A stretch of DNA of 8,323 nucleotides from NCBI GenBank assembly GCA_031254445.1, contig JAIRUL010000105.1, positions 1-8,323 on the forward strand. Reading direction: 5' to 3'. Both the position numbers and the translations under genes were made by a program. The notes beneath the pieces were generated by a model, which was given only the letters and a program-made list of their open reading frames with translations, ran no database searches and was not told the DNA's origin. Positions 1-8,119 of this stretch are shown here, one piece after another. Origin of the DNA: Chitinispirillales bacterium. Lineage in GTDB: Bacteria > Fibrobacterota > Chitinivibrionia > Chitinivibrionales > Chitinispirillaceae. Numbering within the stretch: the stretch's first letter is position 1; each line of letters begins with the position of its first letter.

Positions 1-1781
<1,781 letters not shown>

Positions 1782-1828
1782 AATTGGGTTTGTACCTGTT
1801 TTTAGGGTTGTTGGGTTGACGTTATTAT

Positions 1829-1852
1829 ATATTAATATTTATTTATTAATAT
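1829..1852. promoter_or_regulatory. AT-rich inverted repeat in the glmS leader, possible operator
   Basis: Arms ATATTAAT (1829-1836) and ATTAATAT (1845-1852) are perfect inverted copies separated by 8 AT-only bases. The site lies at or just downstream of the predicted transcription start, between the -10 element and the glmS start codon, where a repressor could act. AT-rich DNA produces such palindromes by chance, so a regulatory role is only an inference. Confidence 0.3.
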
Positions 1853-1859
1853 TTTATAG

Positions 1860-1889
1860 AATATACGTTATTTCACTAGAAGAAATCAA
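1860..1889 (-). promoter_or_regulatory. Candidate sigma70 promoter for glmS
   Basis: On the minus strand a -35-like TTGATT (1884-1889) and a -10-like TATATT (1860-1865) are separated by 18 nt, predicting a start near 1853 and a leader of about 70 nt. The -10 hexamer and the spacing match those of the response-regulator promoter in this window. A second -35-like TTGACT lies at 1898-1903, but at 17 nt spacing it faces only a poor -10 (TCTAGT). Confidence 0.5.
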
Positions 1890-1923
1890 AAGATAAAAGT
1901 CAAATTCTTTTAAATTCTTTTTT

Positions 1924-2081
1924 CAGACGAAGCCTACGGCTTCATAACGTGTGGCGGCTAAAGCCGCCACACAAAGTCAAAGTCAAAATCAAAATCCGGT
2001 ACCCCGCCGCCTTTGACGTTGATGTTGACTTTGTGTGGCGGCTTTAGCCGCCACACGTTATGAAGCCGTAGGCTTCGTCTG
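1924..2081. repeat. Perfect 57-bp inverted repeat with 44-nt spacer, built of nested hairpins
   Basis: The left arm 1924-1980 and right arm 2025-2081 are exact reverse complements over 57 of 57 bases. Each arm contains two smaller palindromes: a 6-bp GAAGCC/GGCTTC stem with a 3-nt loop (1929-1943; 2062-2076) and an 11-bp GTGTGGCGGCT/AGCCGCCACAC stem with a 2-nt centre (1949-1972; 2033-2056). The spacer continues as an imperfect inverted repeat made of simple hexamers: AAAGTC and AAAATC on the left side, TTGACG, TTGATG and TTGACT on the right, around GGTACC and CCCCGCCGCC. No transposase or clear target-site duplication flanks it. It could be a BIME-like extragenic palindrome, a non-autonomous mobile element, or a transcriptional barrier between the kinase operon and glmS. 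Confidence 0.95.
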
Positions 2082-2148
2082 AATATTATTGTTGTAAGCA
2101 TTTTGTAAGGCTTCGCCTGAATATTATTATTGTTGTAAGCATTTTGTA
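2070..2148. repeat. Two-copy tandem direct repeat (38 and 41 bp)
   Basis: Copy 1 is 2070-2107 and copy 2 is 2108-2148. Both start AGGCTTCG and end GTTGTAAGCATTTTGTA. They differ by one substitution (GTCT versus GCCT) and a 3-nt ATT insertion in copy 2. Copy 1 begins inside the right arm of the large inverted repeat, so the duplication includes the outer end of that element plus its AT-rich flank. The equivalent flank is absent beyond the left arm. Copy 2 stops 10 nt from the kinase stop codon. Confidence 0.9.
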
Positions 2149-2158
2149 GCCATATAGG

Positions 2159-5005
2159 TCATCCTCCTATGCTTGATAGCATTCTATCAATCATCCCTAT
2201 AGCCTCATCATACCTGCCCCTTAATGTGCACTGTAAAACGCTGTCCACATCCTGCGCTATTTGCGTATTCGGGATTGATGCGAAAGGCTGCAGCTCTTTT
2301 ACCGATGACCTGATGTTGGCTATCGTTACCGTAGATATAGCATTTTTCAACTTTGTCAATACGTTCCTCAATGCGTTTATATCTATCGCACCGTTACCGC
2401 CACCGCCGCCTTGCATCCTCGGCGCTTTTGTCCTCAAGAAGTTTCCGATATTGACAAGCAGAATTTTTAAATCATAGATAAGTTTCGGCGTATGCTCGTT
2501 TATGAACGCGCTGTTTCCCTCTTTTCCGGCGGCTTCCAATGATTTTGCGGCTTCCGACACCCTCGTTGCGCCGATGTTGGCCGAGGCGCTTTTTAGAGCG
2601 TGGACGTAGGTGGTGTATAGGCGCAGGTCGTTGTCGCTTAGGCTTTTGTTTATTTCGTTTATTTTGTCCTGGCCGTCTTTGTAGAAGACGCCGAGCACGT
2701 GCAGATAGCTCTCTACCCTGCCGCGCATCGTTGACAAGCCCTTGCTTACGTCCACGCCGTCTATCCTTATCTCAGCGGAGACAGGGTTATCCGTGGCGGT
2801 GGGCGCGTTAGCCGCCTCCTCTTCCGTCAGCTTGACTTGCTTTTCTTTGGGTATCCACTTCTCAAGAACCGCGTTTAGCTTTGACGTGTCAACAGGCTTC
2901 GACAGGTAGCCATTGAAGCCGTTCCGCTTGAACATCTGTTTGGCGCCGGATACCGCGTTGGCGGTTAGGGCGATTACCGGCAGCTTTTTGTAGCGGCGGC
3001 CGCCGAGGTTGCGGATGCGCATCGCGGCCTCTATGCCGTCCATGCCGGGCATCATGTGATCCATGAACACTATATCGTATTCGTTTGCCTTCACCGACTC
3101 TATCGCCTCCGCGCCGCTTAGGCAGGTGTGAACCTCCATACCGTAGAACGATAGCAGGCCCTGCGCGACGACTAAGTTCGTCGCCACGTCGTCAACCACA
3201 AGCGCTTTCGCGGTGGGCGCGGTGAACACGGCTGTGGTCGTCTCGTCGGCGAAATCCTCCTGAGCGCTTACTTTCTGCGGCAGCGTGACCGTAAAGACCG
3301 AGCCCTTGCCGTATTTTGACTTCACGGTAATTGTGCCGTCCATCGCCTTTACAAGGCTGCGCGTGATGGCGAGGCCGAGGCCCGTCCCCTCTATGCCCTT
3401 ATTCTTAACCATGTCTATCTGCACAAAATCCTTGAAGAGCTTCCCGATGTCCTCCTGCTTTATGCCCCTGCCGCTATCGGCAACCTCTATTTTTAGGCTC
3501 ACCGTATCGCCGTAAGCAGATTCGCAATTCACCGTAAACGCCACAAAGCCCTTTGACGTGTACTTGACGGCGTTGCTCAAGATGTTCAGCATTATCTGGC
3601 GCAGCCTCACCTCGTCCCCGAAGAGCGCCTGCGGTATGCGCTCGTCTACGCTTACGCTAAACTGCAGGCGCGAATCGGCGGCTTTTATGCCTATAATGTT
3701 TACAACGTCTTGTATGAGCGACGGGAAGTGGTAATCGACGGGGACAATCTCCATCTTTCCGCTCTCGATTTTTGAAAAGTCGAGAATGTCGTTTATAATA
3801 GAGAGCAAGTTCGTGCCCGATTTTCTTATTGTGAGCACATGCTCCTGCGCGCGCGGCAGTTCATTTTCGCGCATGGCAAGCTCCGCCATGACTAATATAG
3901 CGTTCATCGGCGTGCGGATCTCGTGGCTTATCATAGCCAAAAACTCGCTCTTGTATCTCGCGGAAGCCTCAAGCGAGTTCATCGTGCGGCGCAGCGACTT
4001 TAGGAAGTCCGAGATGAAAATGTTGAAGATTACAAATATCAGAGCGATCACAATGAGCATCACAACGAAGAGCACGGTAATAGGGCTGTTGTAGTCTTCT
4101 ATCGTGTCCTGCATAACCGCCACGGAGTACCATTCAAGCGCTGGGACCGTGCCTACGGCTATCTTGCCGGAAGGCGAATCGTAGGTAAGAATTTCGCCCT
4201 CTTTCAGCCTATGCGCCATGCTCTGAAGCCCGACGCCAGCGTCGCCTAAAAATTTTTCTATGTGCTCTTTCTTGATGACGAGCTCGACGTCGTCCGCGCC
4301 GGTAACCTCTCCATCGGAGTTAAAGTAATAGAGCTTCGCCCTGCCCTTGTACTGCTCGTAGAGCCCCTTGACAAACACGGTAATATCAACCCCAACGCCA
4401 ACAATGCCAAGCGGTTTGACCCGCTGGCGGTCAAAAACAGGCGCGTTTATCCACAGCTTGGTCACGTTCAAAACCGGATTGTAGTTGATGTCAAAGTTGT
4501 GGGTTTTTGTTTTATAAAGCGTCTTGTTGTACCAATAATTTTCCGGCAGCTCCGGGTCGACGGTGTAAGGCGCGTTTTTGTCCATATAGAACATCTTGTC
4601 CTCGTCGTTTATCCAAAAAACCGAGGTAGAAAGCGTGGAGCCGCGGTAAGCGGAAATCTCCTCAATGGCCATCGACTCAAGATTGGGATCGTTAGGGCTT
4701 TCAAAATAACGCTTGATGAGCGGCGACTCCGCCATCTTCATTGCGATAGTGATTTCGTTGTTTATGAACGTCTCTAATTTTATACGTTCGTTTTCGAGCA
4801 TACGCAAGAGCTCGTTGCCCTTATTGGCCCTTATGATCTGCCGCATAGAGAGCGTGAACGCCACCCCGCCTACAACCAGGATTATCAAAAAGAGCGTTAT
4901 CGAAAACGCGACGAACTCGTGGATGGTACGCTGCTTATTCTCGGACGCCGGGTCGAGCTCCTCCTCAATCTTCGCCCCGCTCTTTACCTTGCGGCTTTTA
5001 GTCAT
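2159..5005 (-). CDS. Hybrid sensor histidine kinase (Cache-like sensor, HisKA, HATPase_c, REC, HPt)
   Basis: This 948-residue membrane kinase senses an extracytoplasmic signal and relays phosphate internally. Transmembrane helices lie near 31-53 and 310-333. The ~255 residues between them look like a Cache-type sensor, with a W-I-N-A-P-V strand followed by GIVGVGVDI (185-208). HisKA carries SHEIRTP with H361; the ATPase shows the N-box around N478, DSGRGI (510-515) and GTGLGL (540-545). A receiver domain (about 598-716) has acidic D605/D606, phospho-acceptor D649, T681 and K703. An HPt domain (about 750-860) has H802 in HALKSA. A GGGGG linker (866-870) leads to an 80-residue helical tail of unknown role. 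No HAMP domain is evident. The ATG overlaps the stop of the upstream HD-GYP regulator (ATGA), implying translational coupling and partnership. Ligand unknown. Confidence 0.96.
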   Translation of the reverse strand: MTKSRKVKSGAKIEEELDPASENKQRTIHEFVAFSITLFLIILVVGGVAFTLSMRQIIRANKGNELLRMLENERIKLETFINNEITIAMKMAESPLIKRYFESPNDPNLESMAIEEISAYRGSTLSTSVFWINDEDKMFYMDKNAPYTVDPELPENYWYNKTLYKTKTHNFDINYNPVLNVTKLWINAPVFDRQRVKPLGIVGVGVDITVFVKGLYEQYKGRAKLYYFNSDGEVTGADDVELVIKKEHIEKFLGDAGVGLQSMAHRLKEGEILTYDSPSGKIAVGTVPALEWYSVAVMQDTIEDYNSPITVLFVVMLIVIALIFVIFNIFISDFLKSLRRTMNSLEASARYKSEFLAMISHEIRTPMNAILVMAELAMRENELPRAQEHVLTIRKSGTNLLSIINDILDFSKIESGKMEIVPVDYHFPSLIQDVVNIIGIKAADSRLQFSVSVDERIPQALFGDEVRLRQIMLNILSNAVKYTSKGFVAFTVNCESAYGDTVSLKIEVADSGRGIKQEDIGKLFKDFVQIDMVKNKGIEGTGLGLAITRSLVKAMDGTITVKSKYGKGSVFTVTLPQKVSAQEDFADETTTAVFTAPTAKALVVDDVATNLVVAQGLLSFYGMEVHTCLSGAEAIESVKANEYDIVFMDHMMPGMDGIEAAMRIRNLGGRRYKKLPVIALTANAVSGAKQMFKRNGFNGYLSKPVDTSKLNAVLEKWIPKEKQVKLTEEEAANAPTATDNPVSAEIRIDGVDVSKGLSTMRGRVESYLHVLGVFYKDGQDKINEINKSLSDNDLRLYTTYVHALKSASANIGATRVSEAAKSLEAAGKEGNSAFINEHTPKLIYDLKILLVNIGNFLRTKAPRMQGGGGGNGAIDINALRNVLTKLKNAISTVTIANIRSSVKELQPFASIPNTQIAQDVDSVLQCTLRGRYDEAIGMIDRMLSSIGG

Positions 5006-6162
5006 GGCAAGGGCGCGCCCCCAATGCCGACGCGCCGGCTCGCAAGCGCGTCGGCAATTCCGGCGAACTCGCCGGAGATGCTCATGAATAAGTCGACAAG
5101 GCGCGGATCAAAGTGCGCCCCGCGGCCCTCCAATATCACCTTGACGGCCTCCTCGTGCGAATACGCCATTTTGTAGGGCCTGTCCGAGCGTAGCGCGTCG
5201 TAAACATCGGCAACCGCCATCAAGCGCCCTAAGAGCGGTATCTCCTCGCCGCGCAGTCCGCTCGGGTAGCCGCTCCCGTCCCACCTTTCGTGGTGCGTGA
5301 CGGCAAAAACCTTGGCGTACTCTAAAAACGTCTGCTCGCTCGTGTTCTGTATAATCTTCTCTATGAGCGCCCCGCCGAACGACGCGTGCTTCTTTATCTC
5401 CTCGAACTCGGCGTAGGAGAGCTTGCCGAGCTTGTTCAAAATCCCGTCCTTCACAGCGATCTTCCCCACATCGTGCAGCTGCGCCGACTGCAGCACAAGC
5501 TTTATGTCCCACTTAGAAACCTCTTCCGCGTATAGGCCGCATTTTATCATAGCGTCAAGCAGCGCGCCCAAGTAGCTCCGCGTCCGCTCGATGTGGCCGC
5601 CGGTTACGTCGTCGCGGCACTCCACAAGCTCCGCCATCGCCATTAGGAGCGTGTCCTGCAGCTCCAAAACAGTCTTGATCTTGGCGTCCACCATCCCCTG
5701 CAAATCGTTGTTAAAGCGGATGAGCTCCATCTTCTGCGCCGTAAGCTCCTGCGTCTGCGACTCTAATATCCGCCTCTGCGATTCGAGCAAGAGGTGCATC
5801 TCTATGCGCTTGAGCAAAAGCGCCTCGGAAAACGGCTTGGCGATATAGTCGACCGCGCCGAGGGAGAGCCCCTCAAGCTCGCTGCCGCCGTCGCTCTTGG
5901 CTGTAAGGAAAATCACCGGAATATGCGCGAAAGCGGGGTTGCTTTTCATAACCCGCATAGCCTCGTACCCGTCCATCCCCGGCATATCGATGTCTAAGAG
6001 TATCAAATCGGGGACGTTCTTCTCAAGCATCTTGAGAAGGAGCGACCCCGAACTAAGGGTAAGCACGTCGTAACGCTCCTCAAGGGCGTCTATGCCCACG
6101 GTGAGATTTGTCAGATCGTCGTCAACAAGGAATATGGCTTTTCTAACGCTGTCCGAACCCAT
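5002..6162 (-). CDS. Response regulator, REC plus HD-GYP cyclic-di-GMP phosphodiesterase
   Basis: Predicted 386-residue cytoplasmic regulator. The REC domain (about 8-122) has the acidic DDD pocket (14-16), phospho-acceptor D57 in LLDIDMPGMDG, T87 and K109. A coiled-coil-like linker (about 123-172) joins it to an HD-GYP domain with GGH (188-190), HD (H230-D231, in LHDVGK), HH (290-291), DGSGYP (295-300) and D319. Members of this family hydrolyse cyclic-di-GMP, so phosphorylation probably adjusts its level and thereby motility or biofilm behaviour. All metal-binding motifs look intact. An upstream in-frame GTG at 6243 would add 27 residues but lies upstream of the predicted promoter. The ATG at 6162 is preceded by GGGAG at 9 nt and starts directly before REC, so I use it. 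It is first in a two-gene operon with the hybrid kinase, its likely phosphodonor. Confidence 0.95.
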   Translation of the reverse strand: MGSDSVRKAIFLVDDDLTNLTVGIDALEERYDVLTLSSGSLLLKMLEKNVPDLILLDIDMPGMDGYEAMRVMKSNPAFAHIPVIFLTAKSDGGSELEGLSLGAVDYIAKPFSEALLLKRIEMHLLLESQRRILESQTQELTAQKMELIRFNNDLQGMVDAKIKTVLELQDTLLMAMAELVECRDDVTGGHIERTRSYLGALLDAMIKCGLYAEEVSKWDIKLVLQSAQLHDVGKIAVKDGILNKLGKLSYAEFEEIKKHASFGGALIEKIIQNTSEQTFLEYAKVFAVTHHERWDGSGYPSGLRGEEIPLLGRLMAVADVYDALRSDRPYKMAYSHEEAVKVILEGRGAHFDPRLVDLFMSISGEFAGIADALASRRVGIGGAPLP

Positions 6163-6171
6163 AGAATCAGT

Positions 6172-6176
6172 CTCCC
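6172..6176 (-). promoter_or_regulatory. Ribosome binding site deciding the HD-GYP regulator start
   Basis: GGGAG on the minus strand lies 9 nt before the ATG at 6160-6162. Together with the promoter about 40 nt further up, it supports the short form of the regulator over the GTG-initiated form at 6243. Confidence 0.7.
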
Positions 6177-6200
6177 GATGTTTGTTCGAGCTTGTTTTAT

Positions 6201-6230
6201 AATATAGATAATTGATAGGGGTAAAGTCAA
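6201..6230 (-). promoter_or_regulatory. Sigma70-like promoter for the regulator-kinase operon
   Basis: Minus-strand TTGACT (-35, 6225-6230) and TATATT (-10, 6201-6206), each matching the consensus at 5 of 6 positions, are separated by 18 nt. Transcription should begin near 6194, giving a leader of about 32 nt. The site occupies the only sizeable gap (93 nt) between the RNA methyltransferase and the regulator, and separates the phosphorelay operon from the upstream gene cluster. Confidence 0.7.
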
Positions 6231-6255
6231 ATTGTGAAAACACGCATGGTTGCCG

Positions 6256-6840
6256 CTAATGCCCCGCGCCCCGCCTCCCTATCGCCGCAAACCCGATGAC
6301 CGCGCACGACGCCGCTACGTTGATAGAGTTCTTAAACCCGTACAGCGGTATCTCCACAAGCCCGTCGCACAGCTGAAGCGCCTCCGCGCTTACCCCCAAC
6401 GCCTCGTTGCCAAAGACAATCCCGAGCGGCGACGGGTATTCGGCCTCGTTGTACGGTATCGACCCCGACGTAGTCTCCGCCGCCCAGACCGCAACCCCCC
6501 GCTCCTTCAGGTACGCGACCGCTTCTGCCGTTGACGGAAATTTCTTCCACGGGACATAGCCTATTGTCCCCAAAGACGTTTTGTCCAACTTGACATGGGG
6601 CGGCGAAGCGGTGTACCCGCACAAAAACAGCCCCGACACGCGCATTGCGTCGCACAGCCGGAAAATCGACCCTACGTTAAATGCGCTCCTGAGGTTGTCG
6701 AGGATGATGTAGATGGGGTTCTTCTCTAACGCCGCGTACTCCTCAAGCGGTATATGCGCGTCGAAACTGCGCACCTGAAAATTCGTCTCCGTATCGCCTA
6801 ATTTATGACGCTTGCCCATTGCCCATTGCCCGTTGTTCAT
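6256..6840 (-). CDS. SpoU/TrmH-family RNA 2'-O-methyltransferase
   Basis: Predicted 194-residue SPOUT-fold enzyme that would transfer a methyl group from S-adenosylmethionine to a ribose 2'-OH in tRNA or rRNA. The three family motifs are present: NLRSAFNVGSIFR (49-61, with the conserved Asn and Arg), IVFGNEALGV (141-150) and IPLYGFKNSINVAASCAV (164-181), which build the knotted SAM site. There is no N-terminal L30e-like substrate-binding domain, so it is a short TrmH/TrmL-type protein; the target nucleotide cannot be told from sequence. I chose the ATG at 6840 because AGGAAAGG lies just upstream; a TTG at 6864 or ATG at 6819 are alternatives. Its first ~12 residues come from a tandem repeat and overlap the transporter gene by 38 nt in another frame. 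Confidence 0.92.
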   Translation of the reverse strand: MNNGQWAMGKRHKLGDTETNFQVRSFDAHIPLEEYAALEKNPIYIILDNLRSAFNVGSIFRLCDAMRVSGLFLCGYTASPPHVKLDKTSLGTIGYVPWKKFPSTAEAVAYLKERGVAVWAAETTSGSIPYNEAEYPSPLGIVFGNEALGVSAEALQLCDGLVEIPLYGFKNSINVAASCAVIGFAAIGRRGAGH

Positions 6841-8119
6841 TGCCTTTCCTATGCCTCTCCGCAAACATCAGCATCGCAAGCCCCGCCGCAAAGAAGAGGC
6901 TCACCGACGACATGCCTATCCTCGACGCCGTCGCGTCCGGCGCGCCCATGCCGCTGGCGGCCATCGCTATCAGCCCTATCACCGCGGGGCCCACCACGGC
7001 GAGCCTGCTTACGACGTTGTAGAAGCCGAAGTACTCGGACGACTCGCGCGCCGGGATCATCTTGCCGAAGTACGAACGCGAGAGCGCCTGTATCCCGCCC
7101 TGCGCTAGGCCCGATATTGCGGCCAAGGCGATGAAGTGCGCCTCGGTGCGCATGAAGATTGAGCCTAAGCCGGTTATGAACACGTAAATCAGCACACCGA
7201 TGGAAATCATCCTGCCCGCGCCTACTTTTGAGGATAGGTGCCCAAAGAGCAGCGACGACGGAAAGGCTATTATCTGCACAATTATTAGGGCGGTCATCAG
7301 CGACCCGTAGCCGAAGCCTATCGAAGTGCCGAAATTCACGGCCATGCGGATGAATGTGTTGATGCCGTCGTAGTAGAGCCAAAACGCGCATAGAAACAGC
7401 ACCAGCTCCGGTTTTTTGACTATTGCAAAAAAAGTCTTTTTTATGGTGGAAAACGCATCCGCGGCAGCTTTGAAGAACGTTTTGCGCTCCGGCGTCTCGC
7501 GCCTCTTCTCCTTAACAAATAGGAAAAGGGGAATGGAGAAGAGTATCCACCATACCGCCACCAAGAGAAAAGAATGCTTCACCGCGTCGGAGTCCGCGCG
7601 AAACCCAAACGTGGCTGGGCTGTGCACCATCCATACATTAAACGCAAAAAGCAGCACCCCGCCTAAGTAACCGAACGCAAAACCAAGGCTTGATACGAAA
7701 TCTATGCTCTTTTTGTCTGACACATCGAGCAAAAGCGCGTCGTAAAACAAGTTCGAGCAGGAAAAGCCTATGTTGGCGACAATAAAGAACGTTAGCGCCG
7801 TGAACCACGACCCGTACCCGACAAAAAAGAGCAATGCGGTGCTTGCGGCCCCAAGCGCCACGAAGACGCCCAAAAACCTCTTCTTGCCGATCCCGGCGTC
7901 GGAGACAGCGCCCAAGACTAACGAGAGCAGCGCGATGGCTACCCCCGCCACCGTGTTCCCAAGGCCGAGCCGCGCGGTGGTGTCGACCACGCCCACCGCG
8001 GCGCCGCTGTAATAGCTCTTGAAAAAAAAGGGGAAAAAACCCGAGACCACTGTGAGGACGAACGCCGAGTTCGCCCAATCGTAGAGGCACCATGCGAACA
8101 CCTCGCGGCGGCCGCGCAT
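6803..8119 (-). CDS. UMF1/Atg22-like major facilitator superfamily transporter
   Basis: Predicted 438-residue inner-membrane protein with about twelve hydrophobic helices (near 18-35, 53-72, 82-100, 104-124, 143-164, 184-203, 238-258, 267-291, 303-322, 328-350, 368-388, 401-420) and a charged central loop at 203-235. The N-terminal CLYDWANSAF (11-20) is the signature of the UMF1/Atg22-like branch. GAVSDAGIGKKR (70-81) fits the MFS loop 2-3 motif, and QALSRSYFGKMIP followed by SSEYFGFYN (344-368) is also typical. The yeast relative exports amino acids from the vacuole; bacterial substrates are not established, so efflux of a small metabolite is only a guess. The ATG overlaps the preceding stop (TAATG), so translation is probably coupled. 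The last ~14 residues are repeat-derived and not expected to be functional. Confidence 0.93.
   Translation of the reverse strand: MRGRREVFAWCLYDWANSAFVLTVVSGFFPFFFKSYYSGAAVGVVDTTARLGLGNTVAGVAIALLSLVLGAVSDAGIGKKRFLGVFVALGAASTALLFFVGYGSWFTALTFFIVANIGFSCSNLFYDALLLDVSDKKSIDFVSSLGFAFGYLGGVLLFAFNVWMVHSPATFGFRADSDAVKHSFLLVAVWWILFSIPLFLFVKEKRRETPERKTFFKAAADAFSTIKKTFFAIVKKPELVLFLCAFWLYYDGINTFIRMAVNFGTSIGFGYGSLMTALIIVQIIAFPSSLLFGHLSSKVGAGRMISIGVLIYVFITGLGSIFMRTEAHFIALAAISGLAQGGIQALSRSYFGKMIPARESSEYFGFYNVVSRLAVVGPAVIGLIAMAASGMGAPDATASRIGMSSVSLFFAAGLAMLMFAERHRKGNEQRAMGNGQAS
6811..6844. repeat. GGGCAAT heptamer tandem repeat across the transporter/methyltransferase overlap
   Basis: On the minus strand this reads GGCAATG, then AACAAC, then GGGCAAT, GGGCAAT and GGGCAAG. 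It is translated in two frames: as the last residues of the transporter (NEQRAMGNGQ) and as the first residues of the methyltransferase (MNNGQWAMGK). The unit is very close to the GGCAAT hexamer array inside glmS, differing by one G per unit. Confidence 0.85.
6843..6850 (-). promoter_or_regulatory. Shine-Dalgarno candidate for the RNA methyltransferase
   Basis: AGGAAAGG ends 2 nt before the ATG at 6838-6840, and its upstream AGG is 7 nt from it. It lies inside the transporter coding sequence. It favours this start over the TTG at 6864 and over the ATG at 6819, which is preceded only by repeat sequence. Confidence 0.5.

Larger units (their letters stand above)
1782..2158. other. Intergenic region between the hybrid kinase and glmS
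   Basis: This 377-nt gap holds no convincing gene. From the glmS side it contains a 5' leader with an AT-rich imperfect palindrome, a candidate promoter, T/A-rich DNA at 1900-1923, a large perfect inverted repeat (1924-2081) and a two-copy direct repeat (2070-2148) that ends 10 nt before the kinase stop codon. Base composition drops sharply to AT-rich at about 1815-1925 compared with the GC-rich genes either side. I saw no canonical rho-independent terminator, that is, no GC hairpin followed directly by a U-run on the minus strand. Confidence 0.85.

Noticed and set aside
1782..1923. A glmS ribozyme or other riboswitch in the glmS leader
   Set aside because: The DNA between the palindrome and the start is short, extremely AT-rich and lacks the GC-rich paired core expected of the glmS ribozyme; the predicted leader is only about 70 nt.
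1924..1972. A classical rho-independent terminator for the kinase operon
   Set aside because: The hairpins are strong, but on the minus strand none is followed directly by a run of T; termination by the long stem is possible but not shown.
2070..2148. A CRISPR array
   Set aside because: There are only two directly adjacent copies with no spacers between them, and no cas genes.
1924..2148. An intact insertion sequence
   Set aside because: The element is only 158 bp, has no reading frame for a transposase, and no convincing target-site duplication was seen at its ends.
2399..2413. The GGGGG-coding stretch in the kinase as another member of the hexamer repeat family
   Set aside because: It is a short glycine-codon run with mixed third positions, is not built of the TTGACG or GGCAAT units, and is an ordinary flexible linker.
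6163..6243. Longer HD-GYP regulator starting at GTG 6243
   Set aside because: The extra 27 residues precede the REC domain without homology, would overlap the predicted -35/-10, and the ATG at 6162 has a better ribosome binding site.
6841..6864. RNA methyltransferase starting at TTG 6864
   Set aside because: A TTG start would extend the overlap with the transporter, adds non-conserved residues, and lies upstream of the better-placed AGGAAAGG and ATG at 6840.
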